A stretch of DNA of 64,000 bases from Poa pratensis (Eukaryota; Streptophyta; Magnoliopsida; Poales; Poaceae): positions 71,333,444 through 71,397,443 of the forward strand of contig CAMZMU010000117.1 of the NCBI GenBank assembly GCA_947311845.1, in the 5' to 3' direction. Made by a program: the position numbers and the translations under genes. Below the pieces are notes generated by a model that saw only the letters and a list, made by a program, of their open reading frames with translations, made no database searches and was not told the origin of the DNA. Below are positions 1-13,289 of this stretch, piece by piece. Each line of letters starts with the position of its first letter. Position 1 is the stretch's first letter.

Positions 1-3000
1 GATGCCACAAGTACTCAAAACTTTATGCATTATTTTTTGCGGGATACTCAAATGTGACTGTTAAAGCAGTAGAATATATACTGGTTATATGTAAAGGATT
101 GGACAATTAAAAGTAACATAAAAATAAAACTTGCGTGCACTTTTTGGGTGTTAATTACAACTTAGTACTTGCTTTAAGAGGGAACAACCATTTATTAAAT
201 TAGTGTTATTCTCTGATTCCCGTTTTGCTCGCGTATATCCTTACTCTTTGTTTTGACGTTCTTAACCCTAACATGTTACTCCCACAGTAGTACAGTACCA
301 CATTAGAAGTCGTTTTATAATGATTTTGACCGGTAGTAGAACCGCGAACTGAGTGTAGAAAAGCTGAGTATATGAAGAGGGTTGAAGCCATACCTCAGGA
401 GATGACTGTTGTTGTACTTACGCAACTAGAGCAATTCTCCGAACCCCTGATGTTCCCTCGATCACACATGTTTTTTTTTCTCTTTGTTGAAACAGGGAAA
501 ATCTGAGGATTTTATAAAGTTTCTGAAATCCTTTTGTGCATATGCATGTTAGCCAGGTGATTTAGAATGTCCGTGCAATCCCGGAAGATTAGTCCTCTCC
601 TAAGATAATCCTAGGAATGTTTTGAAGTTTTTGATAGCTCTAGAAATGCGGTCCTCTATGTTACCTTTATCCGAGAATGTCAAAAGTTATAGAGATATTT
701 TCGAAGTTCTGACTTAGGAGAGGATTTGACTGTGTGGATTACCCCAGAGGTTGATTTTATTAAATGTTTCAAAAATATTTAATCCAGGAATGCAAGACCA
801 ATTTTTGTGGGTTGGCTACGATATGTACTGAACTTGCTTTTGACAAGATGCATGCAAATTAATCATGTTCTATTTAGCCACGACAAAATTGCTTATGTAT
901 GTGCACACGCATCATGCATGTCTCTTCTCCTAACAAAACTAGCAGCAAAAGCAGGTGCATATTTTTCTTGAAGTGGCCTACTGTTGATCCAGGGAGACCA
1001 AGGGCATAAACTAGGACGTACTGGATTTCATGGATTAATTGATGATGATTACTAATAGAAAAAACAAGGTCGGCATGTTTGGGTCCACTGTCAAGCAAGA
1101 ACATGATTCCAGGACGATCAATTTGAAACGAAGAAGAAGATCTCTGTGCTGACTCGCGGATTCCACGTACTGGATTTCATGGATGGCCATCCATCCAGCC
1201 ACGTAGGCATGCATTAATTTTTGCCAATTTCGATTGATTGTCTAGCCTAAATTGCTGCTAGCCTCTCTTTGCTTCTGTGTCATCTTTTAGCTATGATACA
1301 CGATGATAGTTTAGACATCCACTAGCTGCTGTGGTGCTGGAACACATTAATTCACAAAGGCATGATATATTTATCATATAGCCCCGACGGAACAAACATA
1401 TCTATGCTACGATGTTACTAAATCTGACAAGATCTGTAGTTTTTTGTTTTCGAAACGGAAGATCAGCAGATATTTCACTTAGTATATTACATTCTAGTGC
1501 ATTATGCCAAGAGCGAGGTAGAGAAGATCAAGTACATTAAAGAAGTATAATGGAGCTACTGTGTCCTCATATAGTTTAATTAGTTACTGAAGTGGTTGCA
1601 CATTGTTCTACCCTAGACTAGAACACCGAGCTTAATCTCATTCCCACTTCCTCTGCATAGCATGTAGCCAATCTGAATGAGACTTTGAGATTTCAGAATT
1701 TGTTATGCTAATGGGTCAAAGGCCCATAAAATCCAACATCATACATATTTCATTCGCCAAAATAAGTACTCCATACATAGAAATATGCGGGGCCTTGTAT
1801 ACTTGTACCGAGGTCGTATGTTTTTATTTACTCGATACCGATCTCAAACTCTATCGCAAATCGATCGTATTGTGGTAATATGTTTATTGATCAACTAGTT
1901 GTCGAGGGTTTAACAAATTAAGAGGTGTGCTACCAATCGTTTGAAGCCGAGCCGATCTCGAGATCAAACCAAGATATCGCACACCGACTAGAGCACGGTA
2001 TTGTACCAACATCAGCTGCATACATCCAACTCGCAATGTGTGACGCCAACATGTACAAATGAATATGCAAACAGATTCTTGGGGCAATTATCAGGTATCT
2101 TATCAGTCGTCGGATCGATCCAATTTCTTTTCGCGTATTGATCCGGGCGCGATAACCGTGATCGCTTTCGATCAACTGGCCGGCGTTCTTGGCTGTCAAG
2201 TTACGAAGATTGATGTGATATCGATCACACGATGCCAAGTCAATCGGGGAATCAAATCAAGATTTCACACATACTATGGGTTACCGGTCCTGTAAGAAAC
2301 ACGTAGCAGCTCAGGTTGTCCTGTGGATGATGCGAATCATCAAAAAAGGAGGAGCAATACATTGAACGGCCGATCATGGAGACATAGATGAGTTAGGCTT
2401 TTGTCCAAAGCGTTAAAGCAGACGAGCAGCCGGTATATAGCAGCACCAGCACAGGTGTGTGTGGCCGCTGGCCCATCTGGAAAAAGGAAGAAGACGCATC
2501 GCCATGGACAGTGCATGTGGGAGCTTAGCCAGCGACGGATCCATGCAATGCTTGGTCAGCACCACGCTAAATGTTTTCGCTTTTTGTCACCGGCAATGTG
2601 ATGGTGTGATGTGATTTCATATTGACCCATGTGTTTGGGCAGCATATTATTTGGGCAATGTGATAGTTGTGTTGTATCGCATGTTCCTCGTCAAACTAAT
2701 GAAGCTGCACATTTGTGTGCAAAGCAAGCAAATAGCGCTAGACGTAGATGCTTATGGGTGAACTACATCCCAGTATTCCTTCGTGACTGTATGCATCATC
2801 CATGATTTTCCTGAGTAATATATAGTAAGTGAGTTTAAAAAAAACACTTTGGAAATAGGGATAATGGGTGTCATTGACCTCTACTGGGATCTATGGTCGG
2901 GACACTTCACACCTGGGACGAGCATGACCAACATCTACGCCGTCAAAAAGGATCTAGAGGAGATGGGCCCAACCTGTAAGAGAGCGTGACCTATTTTGAG

Positions 3001-4415
3001 GGTATGGATATGCAGCACGCCAGCCGCCAGCGCCAGGCTTTACCAATCGGTGGTGGACCTGGGCCCTGGGGTTGTCACGTGTCCGCGTGTGGCTCTCGCG
3101 TGGATCCGCCGGGGCTGCCGTTGTTGGGCCGGAGAAATAGGGAGGGCCCACACACTACTGTGCTGGTAGTGCAGCGCTCCCCTTTTTGCTGGGAATAATC
3201 TTTTCTTTTCTACAAACAAAAATGGTGAGTAGAACTATTAAGTACTGTATGTGTATGGAAGGAAGCTTAGGAATCTTCCTTCCTCCCCTCCTTTTGCGAG
3301 TGTTCCAATTGTGGTTCAACATGATCGCCTAAAAGGAACACTCCAGCTAAAACAAGGGATTTCTAGCATTTCCGAGCAAGAGAGTATGTATATATATCTT
3401 TTGCTTAATATTAGCTCTAGACCACTAGGATATATGCTGCTTAATTAAATATATAGCAATCGACCCCTTATCTTGCGGTTGACACTATCCCAAGTCCCAA
3501 AGGTTTTGGAGCATTATTGCAAGATCTGGCATCGCAAGCCTTGCAATGCAATGCACTACACTAGAATATTAATTAATATTTCTTATTTTTGCGAATTAAT
3601 CTATCGATCTAACAAAGCGCGCGAAAACAAGTTCCAAAACACAGGTCAACGTTTAACAATGCATCCATACGCATCGTTACTAGTAGATACCATATCTTAG
3701 CTAGCTTAGCTTGTGTGCATCCATGGATGTACATATACTTGACTGTTCCATTGTTAATTTTGAGCCGCATGTAGAGGCACATACGATCAATCGACACGAC
3801 GTCACATCCGTTTCTTTACTTGCTTGCTCACTCTTTAGCTAAAGTAAATATAAAGGGCGCCAGGTTAAAGATGTGGCGCCAGCACAAATTAAGGGTATCG
3901 TATCTCAGCCGAATCTTCCTTCATGTACAGCTCAAAGGGTTTTATCCTGTGCTGTGTTGATAGATGAAGTTATCTCTAGATGTGTCGCCGGCCGGATCAA
4001 GCCTGACCGGCCGTATGGAGCACGCGAATCTTTTCGCAGGAAATTATAAACAGATTGATGTGAAGTTTCTGCGTCCAAAACATGTTTACTCATGGAAGCA
4101 GCTTATGGGCGTTCATGATTAGGGTTTGAAAGGGATCTGCGAGTTAGCTCTCACTTATCTAGCTGGCTATATGCCTATATATAGCTAGAGTATGCTTAGT
4201 CACTGTTAGATTTACAAATTTCATTATTAGTTTGACCAAACGCTAGCTAGCTTAGCTAGGTAAAAGAAAGTGACTTACCTAGTAGAGCGCGCGTGGCCTA
4301 TTGCAAATGAAGAATATGCTTGTTTGCTACAAGGAATTCAAGAATCTAGGTGTATAAAATGGTCCTGATCGATTATCTGTGAGTTTATTGTAAACAAGTT
4401 CCAAATACGTACATA
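1..4415. other. Gene-empty intergenic DNA
   Basis: All open frames here are short (about 100 codons or fewer) and overlap on both strands, and I recognise no protein family in them. The sequence is AT-rich with scattered palindromic hexamers such as GCTAGC and TGCATG. The stretch at 1900-2290 has a retroelement-like texture, with two loosely similar segments at about 1963-1985 and 2250-2275, but no LTR or coding domain can be defined. I see no RNA gene. Confidence 0.5.
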
Positions 4416-4603
4416 CTCCTCCGTTCACAAAGATCGAGTACAGTAAAAATTTCCTACTTAAAATATTTGTGTTTCCTCGGTCGATTAGTTCTATGTATAT
4501 TTTCAATGCTTAATCTATATATTTTAGTAAATATTAGTGATCAAATTTGCTCATCTAAAACTGTGCAAAGTCAAACCCGACATAAATTTTAGGACGGATG
4601 GGG
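4416..4603. mobile_element. Stowaway-like MITE
   Basis: The left end CTCCTCCGTTC and the right end GGACGGATGGGG are imperfect inverted repeats of the Stowaway (Tc1/Mariner-derived) consensus CTCCCTCCGTTCC. The element is flanked by TA on both sides (4414-4415 and 4604-4605), the expected target duplication. At 188 bp, AT-rich and non-coding, it fits the class. The ends are degenerate, so it is an old copy. Confidence 0.6.
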
Positions 4604-4605
4604 TA

Positions 4606-6634
4606 TATAGCTATATAATGTGTTATATGGGTCAAAAGTTGCTACATCTACATGCATGGGATATTTGTGTGTCCTTAGTCGGATAGTACAATGTATATTT
4701 CCCTGTTTAATCTCCTCATATTCTGAAAACATTATTAGGATTCTCGCTTTGAGAACAGAATAAGAAGCAAAAATATTTTTTTGCCTCTAGACGGCGGCCA
4801 GCTAGCAAAGATATATAAGATTTGGGGGAATATTAAGGGCATTTTAGTCGACCCCGAGAATATATCTGGAACAAAGATCGAACAATGATGTATAGACAGT
4901 TGCTGTCCAGGTGACGAAAACTGAACAGGAACTGAAGAAAAAGGAAGGCACAACTAATGCGCATATGCTACGCGTCAGGAATTATGCTATCGTCTGGAAT
5001 ATATCTCAGTCGTCCTGGCTTAGGTCGCCGCACTAGCTAGATGGCTTACTTGTCATGCTTACACGCTAAGTGCTCCTTCTGATTGTGCTCTTGTTGGCGT
5101 TGATGACCTTAATCATTGGTCGATATTTACATATATGCGTGAGCCTGACCTGGATAGATGCTACCTCAACACGTTGCATGTAGGAGTACTATAGTTTGTT
5201 GCGTTTGTCTTTCTTTTCGCGCCGCTTATTATTGACGACATGTAGCCATCCTCCAAAAAGCTGCTTTACTTTCCCTACCTGGCTCGCTACCTGTATCTCA
5301 TCTCCCCTCTTTGTGTTTTCCCCTGCTGTCTATAGTACTACTAGGTAGGCTTCACATGCAAATGCGAGATATGATCGAACTGTAGCAAGATCTCAGATGG
5401 ATCCATGCATATAATTGGTTTCTGGAGAAGATCATATCTCTCATGCATAATGGACGCACTGTTTGGAGATCTGTTAACCGTATTGCTTTGGACATGCATC
5501 CATGAGCATTACGTTTCACCCATGAGAGACCTGGCTGTGCTGTGCGCATCCTGTTGATGTTGACACCGAGCGAATAACATATATTTGCACACTCTGAATT
5601 CTGAAATCGTGGCGTTCTTTTTGCATAGTTCTTGTTCCTCACACTGTGTATTCCTCATCCAAGGGACTACGTTTTTGAGCGAATTTTCCACTGCTCCAGT
5701 TGGGAATGACACTCGAAGTTGCAGATTAATCTTATCATTTTATTAGCAGATAAGAGACAAGCACTAGTAGAAAACAGGCCTTAAGCATGCCCCACAGACA
5801 GTTCCAGTTGTGTGATGTTTGCTGTAACTGATAAGGTGCATGCTGCATGTGTGTGTTTGCCTTTTTTGCCTTTGCTGGGTGACCCTTTGCATATGCAACA
5901 TCTGGCGTGGAAACTTTTCGCGTGTAGTGAAGCTGATGCTGCACGTGGAAGGTCTATGTACTCTGGCCACACTAGCTACTTCACGGCCGGCAGGCAAAAT
6001 TCTATATACCTCACACGTACATGTAAAAGCAATATAATCTATTGTCTGACCCTCTTGCTCTGCCACCTTTCAACCTTCAGTACATTGATTTCAACGTGGG
6101 AGAACCACGTGATTTTTGATAGAGGAGGATGCAACATCACCGAAATTGCAAGCATGAGGACTTGAACTCGGATGGGTGGGAAGGCATCAGCCCCTCCCCA
6201 CCACTAGGCCATGCCTTAGTCTGCAACCTTCAGTACATTAAATCCAACCTCTGGTGGTCACTCTGCTGCGGTGAGTTTCATGGTCGTAGGCTTTCGCCTT
6301 TTCGGTTGGTTATATTTTTTTACAAAAAGGGGAGGGAAACTCCGCCCACTGCATTAAAGAAATCTATGATATGAAAATGCCTAGCAGAACCCGACGTAGC
6401 ACCCACCCCATATCTTAGCTTTGGCTTCCTACTAACCAACATACCTGATGAGGTCTTCCACATGCTATTTTGTATCCCACGCGCATATGCGCGTCGTATA
6501 ATACGCTCCACCACCACGAGATGATGTCAGCCACCAATAAATGACATGTAGCCTCCCATTACCATAGTGCACGTGAGCAATAAATGACATGCAGTCTCAA
6601 GTTAACTTAACCTAACCCAAGAGATTAATTACAT
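4606..6634. other. No recognisable gene
   Basis: Several overlapping frames of 60-117 codons occur on both strands around 5.35-6.5 kb, but none resembles a known family and they shadow one another. I see no RNA gene or clear mobile-element ends. Confidence 0.45.
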
Positions 6635-7472
6635 GCCATTCTATCCACTCGCCCAGCATATTCTCAATATTTGTATCGGTAATATCTTTTGAACCGAATG
6701 TCCGATTTTTATTATTTTTATATTTTTTGGATCCTCGTGAGGAGATCTGCAAAACAAGATCAATATTGGACATATTACATACATATTTTCAAAAGGTTAA
6801 AAATTCGACTCTGAAAATGCTATTGAAATCACAAATATTTTCATGCATATTTTCATTATGTTTTGCTTGTGACATCACAATATTTCATAAATTTTTCGCA
6901 CATGTAGAACATTTTCATTTGTACTTTATTTTGTAAATAAATTCCAAAATATATTTTCAATGGATTTTCACCAACAAATAAAATAAATGTTTCATAAATT
7001 CGAAAGTTTAGTTTCCTAATTATTATTTTATCATTTTTTGGCGACATGTTGTTCTTTTGAAAATTTCAAAATTTTCCACCCACATTTCAATTACTTGAAA
7101 AACATTCCACGTAGATTACGCAGGTATTTGAATTAATTACAGTTCAAACATGGTTCTTTTTAAAAGTTTTTACAAGTTTCATTACGGGGTTCATATATTT
7201 CGGAATAAATTTGTAAAAGGGTCTATTCAAAACACGATGAAAATACTGTACATGTGCAAAACAAATGAAATATTTGTGGTTTCAATACCATTTTCATAGT
7301 CAATTTTTGAACCTTTTCAAAATATGTCTAATATTGATCTTGTTTTAAAGATCTACTCACCAGGATCTCAAATATAAAAAAATATCAAAAATCGAACATT
7401 CGGTTCAAAAGATATACCCGATACAATATTGATAATGAGATTAAAAATGATGGGTGGATGGATAGTAAAATG
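6635..7472. repeat. Long inverted repeat, probable foldback/MULE-type element
   Basis: The sequence from about 6635 to 6880 reappears in reverse complement at about 7472 to 7230. Shared blocks include ATATCTTTTGAACCGAATGT, AACAAGATCAATATT and GAAATCACAAATATTT-like runs. The arms are roughly 240 bp with moderate divergence around a central spacer of about 350 bp. There is no coding capacity. Long terminal inverted repeats without a gene suggest a non-autonomous Mutator-like or foldback element. I could not define a target duplication, so the exact ends are approximate. Confidence 0.65.
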
Positions 7473-8818
7473 CACTTTGCATTTCAGGTGCAGACGGTTT
7501 GTACCCATATGTCACCATACTTAAGTTGACTAATCAATTTCACTATAATTAAATTAATGTCACCACACTTAAATTGACTAATTAACGCCCACAAGATTTT
7601 TAATTCGCATGCATGTTAAACCCACCTATTAAATGCACTCCTGCTAGATGATGTTCCATGTTGTCTTTGTGACGTCTTTACTCCGTATTTATATGATCGG
7701 CCGGCCGGAAACGCTATTTTGATTCCTAATCACGTTGTAGTCTCAGCCACTGGATTACCTCCACGCGCGTTGCCAAGAGCCAAAAGTCCGGGTCATCTAT
7801 GTATAGAGCTATTTTACTGCAAATTTCAGAAAGATATAACGTAAATATGCCCAAAGTCACATGCCTCACGACAATATCTATACTAGGCTACTCCTAACAA
7901 TATGATAGAAGAGAAAAATAAAGAAAAGATACAAAAGAAAGTCTTCAAGTAGGGAAATTCGCATGCGCACGGATGATGGGACGAGTCCAACCTAAGATCG
8001 AGCTAGGATTTTCTTCCCCCAAACACGAATTTCGATCCATCATCTTCAGTAGGTGCGCGTCAACATTGCCAAAAAAATGTTTTCACGGAAGTGTGCAAAC
8101 TTAACGTAGACGCTTGTACCATCATCACTTGTCCGGCCAACCAACGACACATCGTTGACCAAATGGCACATGAGGAGAAAATGGAAGATGATAACGTCCC
8201 ATATCGCCATGCCTCATACCACAGTTGAGCCACTTTCGATGGAGCGTTAATCGGGATGACTTGACACCGCGGAGGAAATGTCATGCGTAGAACCCGACAT
8301 GATCACGCATATATTGACGCCTCCGTATGAGACGTCACATCGCCACTGCCGGACAGGCATGACTTGAGAGCTCCGTCAAAACCGTCGTGTGTAGCACCTT
8401 CTGCGTCGTATCGAACCCAACCTCGAATTAGAGTGGGCATCCCGTACCGCCGCCGACCTCGAAACTGCACATTCACAAAAGAGGATGTCCCATACCACCA
8501 TCGACCGCAACACAATGAGTTGAACACCAACACCGGAACGAAAATCCATCAATTGCGTCATCCACGTGACCACGGGGTTAGTTATTGCTATTCGAGGGTA
8601 TACGATGCTTATGTCACCTTGTGTAATCCATGAGATGTTGATGTGGCGGAGTCCGCCGTCAGGTTTAGTGTTCGTTCCTGGTCATTTGTCAGGATACATA
8701 AGTACCACCTGACCATACAAATATCACATGGCTACAACAAAATGGAAGAGGTGATGGTTGCCTTGACGAAGTGTTGTCTAGCCGGTGTACACGGCGACCA
8801 TCGCCACAAGAAAATGGC
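7473..8818. other. No recognisable gene; degenerate short repeats
   Basis: No protein family is recognisable. Around 8190-8510 a degenerate motif of the form GTCCCATACCRCCATCGA occurs about three times (near 8194, 8440 and 8488), giving short proline/arginine-rich frames on both strands. This looks like decayed repeat DNA rather than a gene. Confidence 0.4.
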
Positions 8819-8826
8819 ACGTAGAT

Positions 8827-10363
8827 CAGAGGCGGAGCTAGGCCCCAGGCAACCTGGGTCGTGGCACGGGTCGCAGCAAAAATTTCTACTTACCATATAG
8901 GAAAAAAAAGGTGGCCCGGGGCGCAGCCCAGGCCTGGCCCAGGCAGCCGCTCGCTACTGCCTCGTTCGCTAATTCTCAGCCTCTCTTGCTCGCTCTTCTC
9001 TCACCCGAACGACACCAGAACTCCAGAAGCAGAGAACCGCGCCGCCACGCAGTGCGCCCGTCGCCCAGCTCCCCCCGGCCAGTCCTGGCCCGGCGCCCCC
9101 TGCAGGCTGCCGTCGACGCCGAAGCAGACCGGAAGACCGGCTTGCCGCGCCCGTGCCCCGCATGGCCGCATCAACACATCTCCCCTTCCCCGAGGCTGCC
9201 CCCTTCTAGGTTTCGTGGTCGGCGCTCCCTCAATCGATTTCTCCTCGCCTTCTAGGTAATTTCTGTTCGTCAGTTCGTCTTGCAGTCTCATATAATCGTT
9301 TAGATTCGCTGCCTCATTCGATTTACAAATTACAATTTCATTTTAACAATCTGTTGGCATCGATTTCATTTTTTAGGAACTAAAGATGAAGAGATTGTAT
9401 CCCTCCATCTCAAAACCGAACCTAGCTGAACAAGCTCCTCAACTTGAACAAGCTCCTCAAGCCGAAGATGCTATCCAAACTCAATCAGCCCCCAAAGTGG
9501 ACCTTCAATCTCAGCCGAAGAAAGTACCAACCTTGCAGATCGTGTTGCCAATATCAATACTCGTCTCGGTATGAATGTGATTGTTTCGGACCCGGTCTTA
9601 GGACACCTATTGAGGATTTGGATCCGAATATTAGAGATGTTGCTACAAGGGAGTATCTTAATTTGGGTCCATGCCAACCTTATGGTCACAATTATAAGAG
9701 GTCGGCTTTTGGAAAATCTGGTAGACTTAGAAGCTTCCATGATACTTGGTTCAATAAACATGGTGATTGGTTGGAGTATAGTGTTGCTAAAGATGCTGCA
9801 TTTTATCAAGACTGATTTGAGAAATAAAATGGGTGATGATTGGATGAATTACAACATGGTTTGTTATATTGAGCGAGATGTGTTCAATACTGTCAATGAT
9901 GATGTTATTTTATATCGTTTCCAAGCATATAAGTCACGCAAAGGAATTTTACCTCGTCGTTTTGGTAAGTTCTTCTATTTGTATTATGTTTGTATGCATG
10001 ATTGAATATTTTATCTATGCTTGTGCTTTTTCTTATGACACAATTCTTGTCTTTTAAGGTGTTGGTCCTTCTTCTACCATTGATGAGGCAATGGGAGGCT
10101 CGGATGAAGTAAACAATTGATTTCGTACTATCTTGTACGTTTGTACTACTTTCTTTAGAATTTTGTCATCTTTTATGTATTTTCGGTGGACCTTTTTGTC
10201 ATCTTTTATGTACTTTCGATGGACCATTAAGAATCGTAGTTGAAACATGAGTTCATATTTGCAATCATGGCAAATTTCTATGTCATTACTAGAGTTTTTT
10301 CTGTAAGTTTTTATGAGCCAAGATTTTGGCCCAGGTCTTGCTCAAATTCTGGCTCCGCCACTG
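8827..10363 (+). mobile_element. hAT DNA transposon, internally deleted, with 8-bp TSD
   Basis: The ends CAGAGGCGGAGCTAGG (left) and, read inward from the right, CAGTGGCGGAGCCAGA form 16-bp terminal inverted repeats with three mismatches. The element is flanked by a perfect 8-bp direct repeat ACGTAGAT at 8819-8826 and 10364-10371, the target duplication size of hAT elements. Inside are a GC-rich leader (about 8930-9255), a candidate leader intron (GT at 9256, AG at 9375-9376) and fragments of a hAT transposase. At 1.5 kb it is much shorter than an autonomous hAT element, so it is a deletion derivative that needs a transposase in trans. Confidence 0.88.
9386..10120 (+). pseudogene. hAT transposase remnant (TTF-type zinc-finger N-terminus joined to C-terminus)
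   Basis: An ATG at 9386 starts a low-complexity N-terminus (Pro/Gln/Glu-rich). A frame change follows, then a segment reading DPNIRDVATREYLNLGPCQP and SFHDTWFNKHGDWLEYSVAK, which I recognise as the TTF-type zinc-finger region that opens many plant hAT proteins. At about 9804 the sequence jumps directly into a C-terminal segment (DLRNKMGDDWMNYNMVCYIE, then RDVFNTVNDDVILYRFQ) typical of the end of hAT transposases. A candidate intron (GTAAGT at 9965, AG at 10057-10058) leads into a last exon ending in TGA at 10118-10120. The catalytic RNase H-like core and most of the dimerisation domain are missing. With three reading frames in use this cannot be functional. Confidence 0.8.
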
Positions 10364-10371
10364 ACGTAGAT

Positions 10372-11351
10372 CCACCACACACAACAGCGATGGGGAGATA
10401 GCGAGTAGGGACATATCTTGAAGCGGCCGCAGTGTCTCGTACCACACATCGTGTGCAAGGTTATATAAAAAAATAAAAAATTGATGCTTAGGTTATATAA
10501 AATTAGAATACATGGCTAATATTACTCACGTACTCCTGTTAAGTGGGAAGCAAAAGGACGCCTTTCATATGTTGTTTCACACATTTGCTTCTTTCCTAAT
10601 TATCTGCCACATGAGTACCTTACTAACCAGGCTTGTTATGATTAAAATCATATTTTAAACCCACAAGCGGTTCTGTGAATGACGGTGCATTCAACCAGTG
10701 ATCGTTGTAGGTCCGGGCCTGACGTTGGGCAACACAATACCAACCAAAATTTTAAACTACACTCAATCATGCATGCATGGAAAGCATTACTAGTAAAAAA
10801 TATAGATTTTGATCGTAGAGGCTAGGATGGCATTAAGGTAAATGACATGCGCAGTGATGTCATTTTCTTGTCCCTTCAACCCGGAGATGATTCCATGGAG
10901 CGAAATGTATAGTTAATCAAGGCAAAGTGTGCTTTACAATCTTTACATTTCCCAGCTTACGCATCCCGGCTGGCCTACACCGGCAGCAAATGAAACAACA
11001 ACACTATCCAATGTAATTATTTAATTGACCAATTAAAAGGGAGATATACTGTTATTTATCCGTCACTACTGGAGAAACGCATTAGCGAGATAAGTGTCAA
11101 TCTAGGTGGCTCTCTCATTTGCAGCCAAGTGAGCATGCAAAACGACCCGGCGGATTATATGTATATAATTGTATATATACCAGAGTTTGACGTATCACTT
11201 TCAACTCCCCATTTCTAATTCTGTGTTGGCCCTGAGACCACAGAGTATCGGTCTATAGGATTACAACTTTGACACCTTTCATGCGAGTACTGAGTACTGA
11301 CTGCTAACAAGATAAAGCTAATTATTTATTCATAACAGCTCGACTAGTCCA
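10372..11351. other. No recognisable gene
   Basis: AT-rich DNA with no open frame resembling a protein family. Nothing structured was found beyond short AT runs near 10460-10500. Confidence 0.45.
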
Positions 11352-11354
11352 TTA

Positions 11355-11989
11355 GACTAGTCATAGTGGGAGGAACATTGCTAGTAACTTCAATACCACG
11401 TAGGCAAAAAATATGATGTGGCAAGTAATTAATGAGGAGAGAGGAGGTTGGAGCAACATAGCTAGTTACCGGAACATCACACACCCCAAGATAAAATGAG
11501 TCTACAACCTAATAAATGCTATCATGCATGACACCACAAATAAGTTACTATCCACTATAGAGATACTCAAGGTTTCTGATCCATGTCTTATCACCTGGCC
11601 AATGCCATCCCCCTTCCATCACTCCCGTTGTTCATGGCCATGAGAGTCTCGGTGTTCTTATAGTACAGGATGTGACTGATCCAAATTTGAAACAAGGAAG
11701 AGGAGGCGATCGAGCTAACGGCACTGCATGCATCGAGTCAAACCAGAATACGTTCACACGATCAAAATCCCAATCGTTTTCCCACGGGAAAGGACTAGTT
11801 TGCTGGGAGTGAGGGGGAGAGAGAGGGCCTAATTATTAGGCATTAACTCTACCGGGCCTTATTTGCCCACCGTTTCTGAACAAATATTTTTTGGTTAGGG
11901 GACTTACACACCTAAACGGAGGGAGTAGTAACAATAGGTAGTAACATAACTATGTTACCACTCAATGTTACTCCCCACTATGACTAGTC
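11355..11989. mobile_element. Tourist-like (PIF/Harbinger) MITE, interrupted by other DNA
   Basis: The terminal repeats GACTAGTCATAGTGGG (left) and CCCACTATGACTAGTC (right) are perfect inverted copies. They are flanked by TTA on both sides (11352-11354 and 11990-11992), the 3-bp target duplication of PIF/Harbinger-type elements. Subterminal sequences also match in reverse (AACATTG and GTAACATAG-like runs). The element is about 635 bp, long for a MITE of this kind. The middle (about 11570-11935), which ends in a Stowaway-like CGGAGGGAGTAG, looks like a later insertion. Confidence 0.7.
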
Positions 11990-11992
11990 TTA

Positions 11993-13073
11993 GAAAGACA
12001 CGTGTTGTACTGTATAGGATGTGAGGGTGTCAGGCGGCGGTCCCGCAGGCCCGCATAAGGGTTCAGTTGGAAAAACTGAGAATCTGGGCACGCTCTGATA
12101 TATAGGCCTAGGCTATTTTTACCAGAAGCGGGCCGGGTTCGGGCGCCGCTATGAAACCTGAATAGGATGCCTATTTAGTGTCTAATCATATATATACATG
12201 GATAAAGAGTAGTCATCATGTGACTGTGTACTCGTGCAGGTGCAGTAGCATGTCTATATTACACCTGATGTTTTAAGAACCAGTAATAAAACGAGTGGCG
12301 TTTTGGAGCTCGGTCTTCAGGGAGGTCACTTTTTCAAACGTTCAAAATTTGCATGGAATGTAATGTGCAAAGTTTAGCACAGCTAAATTCTTTTTGGCGG
12401 AATAAAGACTAGGCAATTTAGGGACCTTTGGCGCGACTTGCCTATTATACCGAGGAGAGCGTTGGATCTTGTAGAAATTGTCAAGACTAGCAACGTTGGT
12501 ATCAAAGTACGCAAGCTAAAGCAAAATGCATTAGGAAATCGAAATAGCTATACCGCTATGCGTACGACACTTTGTGTAGGAAACGCATCCGACGCTCTCA
12601 TCCTGTGATCCCAATTGATGCAGCAATTTAATCCAAGGCTGTCTGCTCGACCACAAATAGCCGAAGCACTCCACCAACCAGTATGTGTAGAAAAGAGGTC
12701 AACCTAGATGCCGAGATATTACGTAGACTATGGTACGATATACGTAGGTCAAAGTACACATTCCCTTTCACTTACACTGCTGTGTGCATTGACTACTGTA
12801 TATATTAGGGTGGTGTGCCGCTCCACGTTCCACGTCTATGGCCACTTGCGTCCCCCACCTCCAAAGTAATTCTAGCGCCAGAATGTTGGCATGACCGTGT
12901 GGTAGCTCAGCCACACCAGCTCCATACTCCGAGCACGGTCGGAGACTCACTAGTGCAAAACCAAGTGTCGATCGGTGACTCGGTGTTAGTTTTCGCTCAG
13001 CAATACACAACCGGCACGAGCAACCATTATTAACGGCTTTCATCAACAACCTGACTGCCTTGCTTCATAATTT
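11993..13073. other. No recognisable gene
   Basis: No protein family was recognised. Short overlapping frames on both strands at 12768-13049 give no homology that I can see. Confidence 0.45.
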
Positions 13074-13289
13074 TTGGGATTTGACTGGCCTGGTGACAAC
13101 ATCGAGAATAGCTCGGTTGCTCCCATCTGTTGCGCAGACATTGACATTAACTCCATCCTTCAGAACTTCCCTGCAGCTTTGGCTCAGTTCCCAGCTAAGT
13201 ACTTGGGTCTCCCCCTCTCTTTGGGGAGGCTGCGCCGGGTAGACCTCCATCGTGACTTATTTCACCATCTCTCTATCATGACTTTTTAG
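13074..13289 (+). pseudogene. LINE (non-LTR retrotransposon) reverse transcriptase fragment
   Basis: A 71-codon frame reads SVAPICCADIDINSILQNFP followed by FPAKYLGLPLSLGRLRRVDL. The block FP.KYLGLPLS..RLRRVD is a hallmark of the C-terminal part of the plant LINE reverse transcriptase, between the RT core and the zinc-binding RT-associated domain. The catalytic FADD region upstream and the rest of ORF2 downstream are absent, so this is a short relic. No poly-A tail or target duplication is attached. Confidence 0.75.

Noticed and set aside
5735..6165. Cluster of overlapping 60-117-codon frames on both strands
   Set aside because: They shadow one another and none resembles a known protein.
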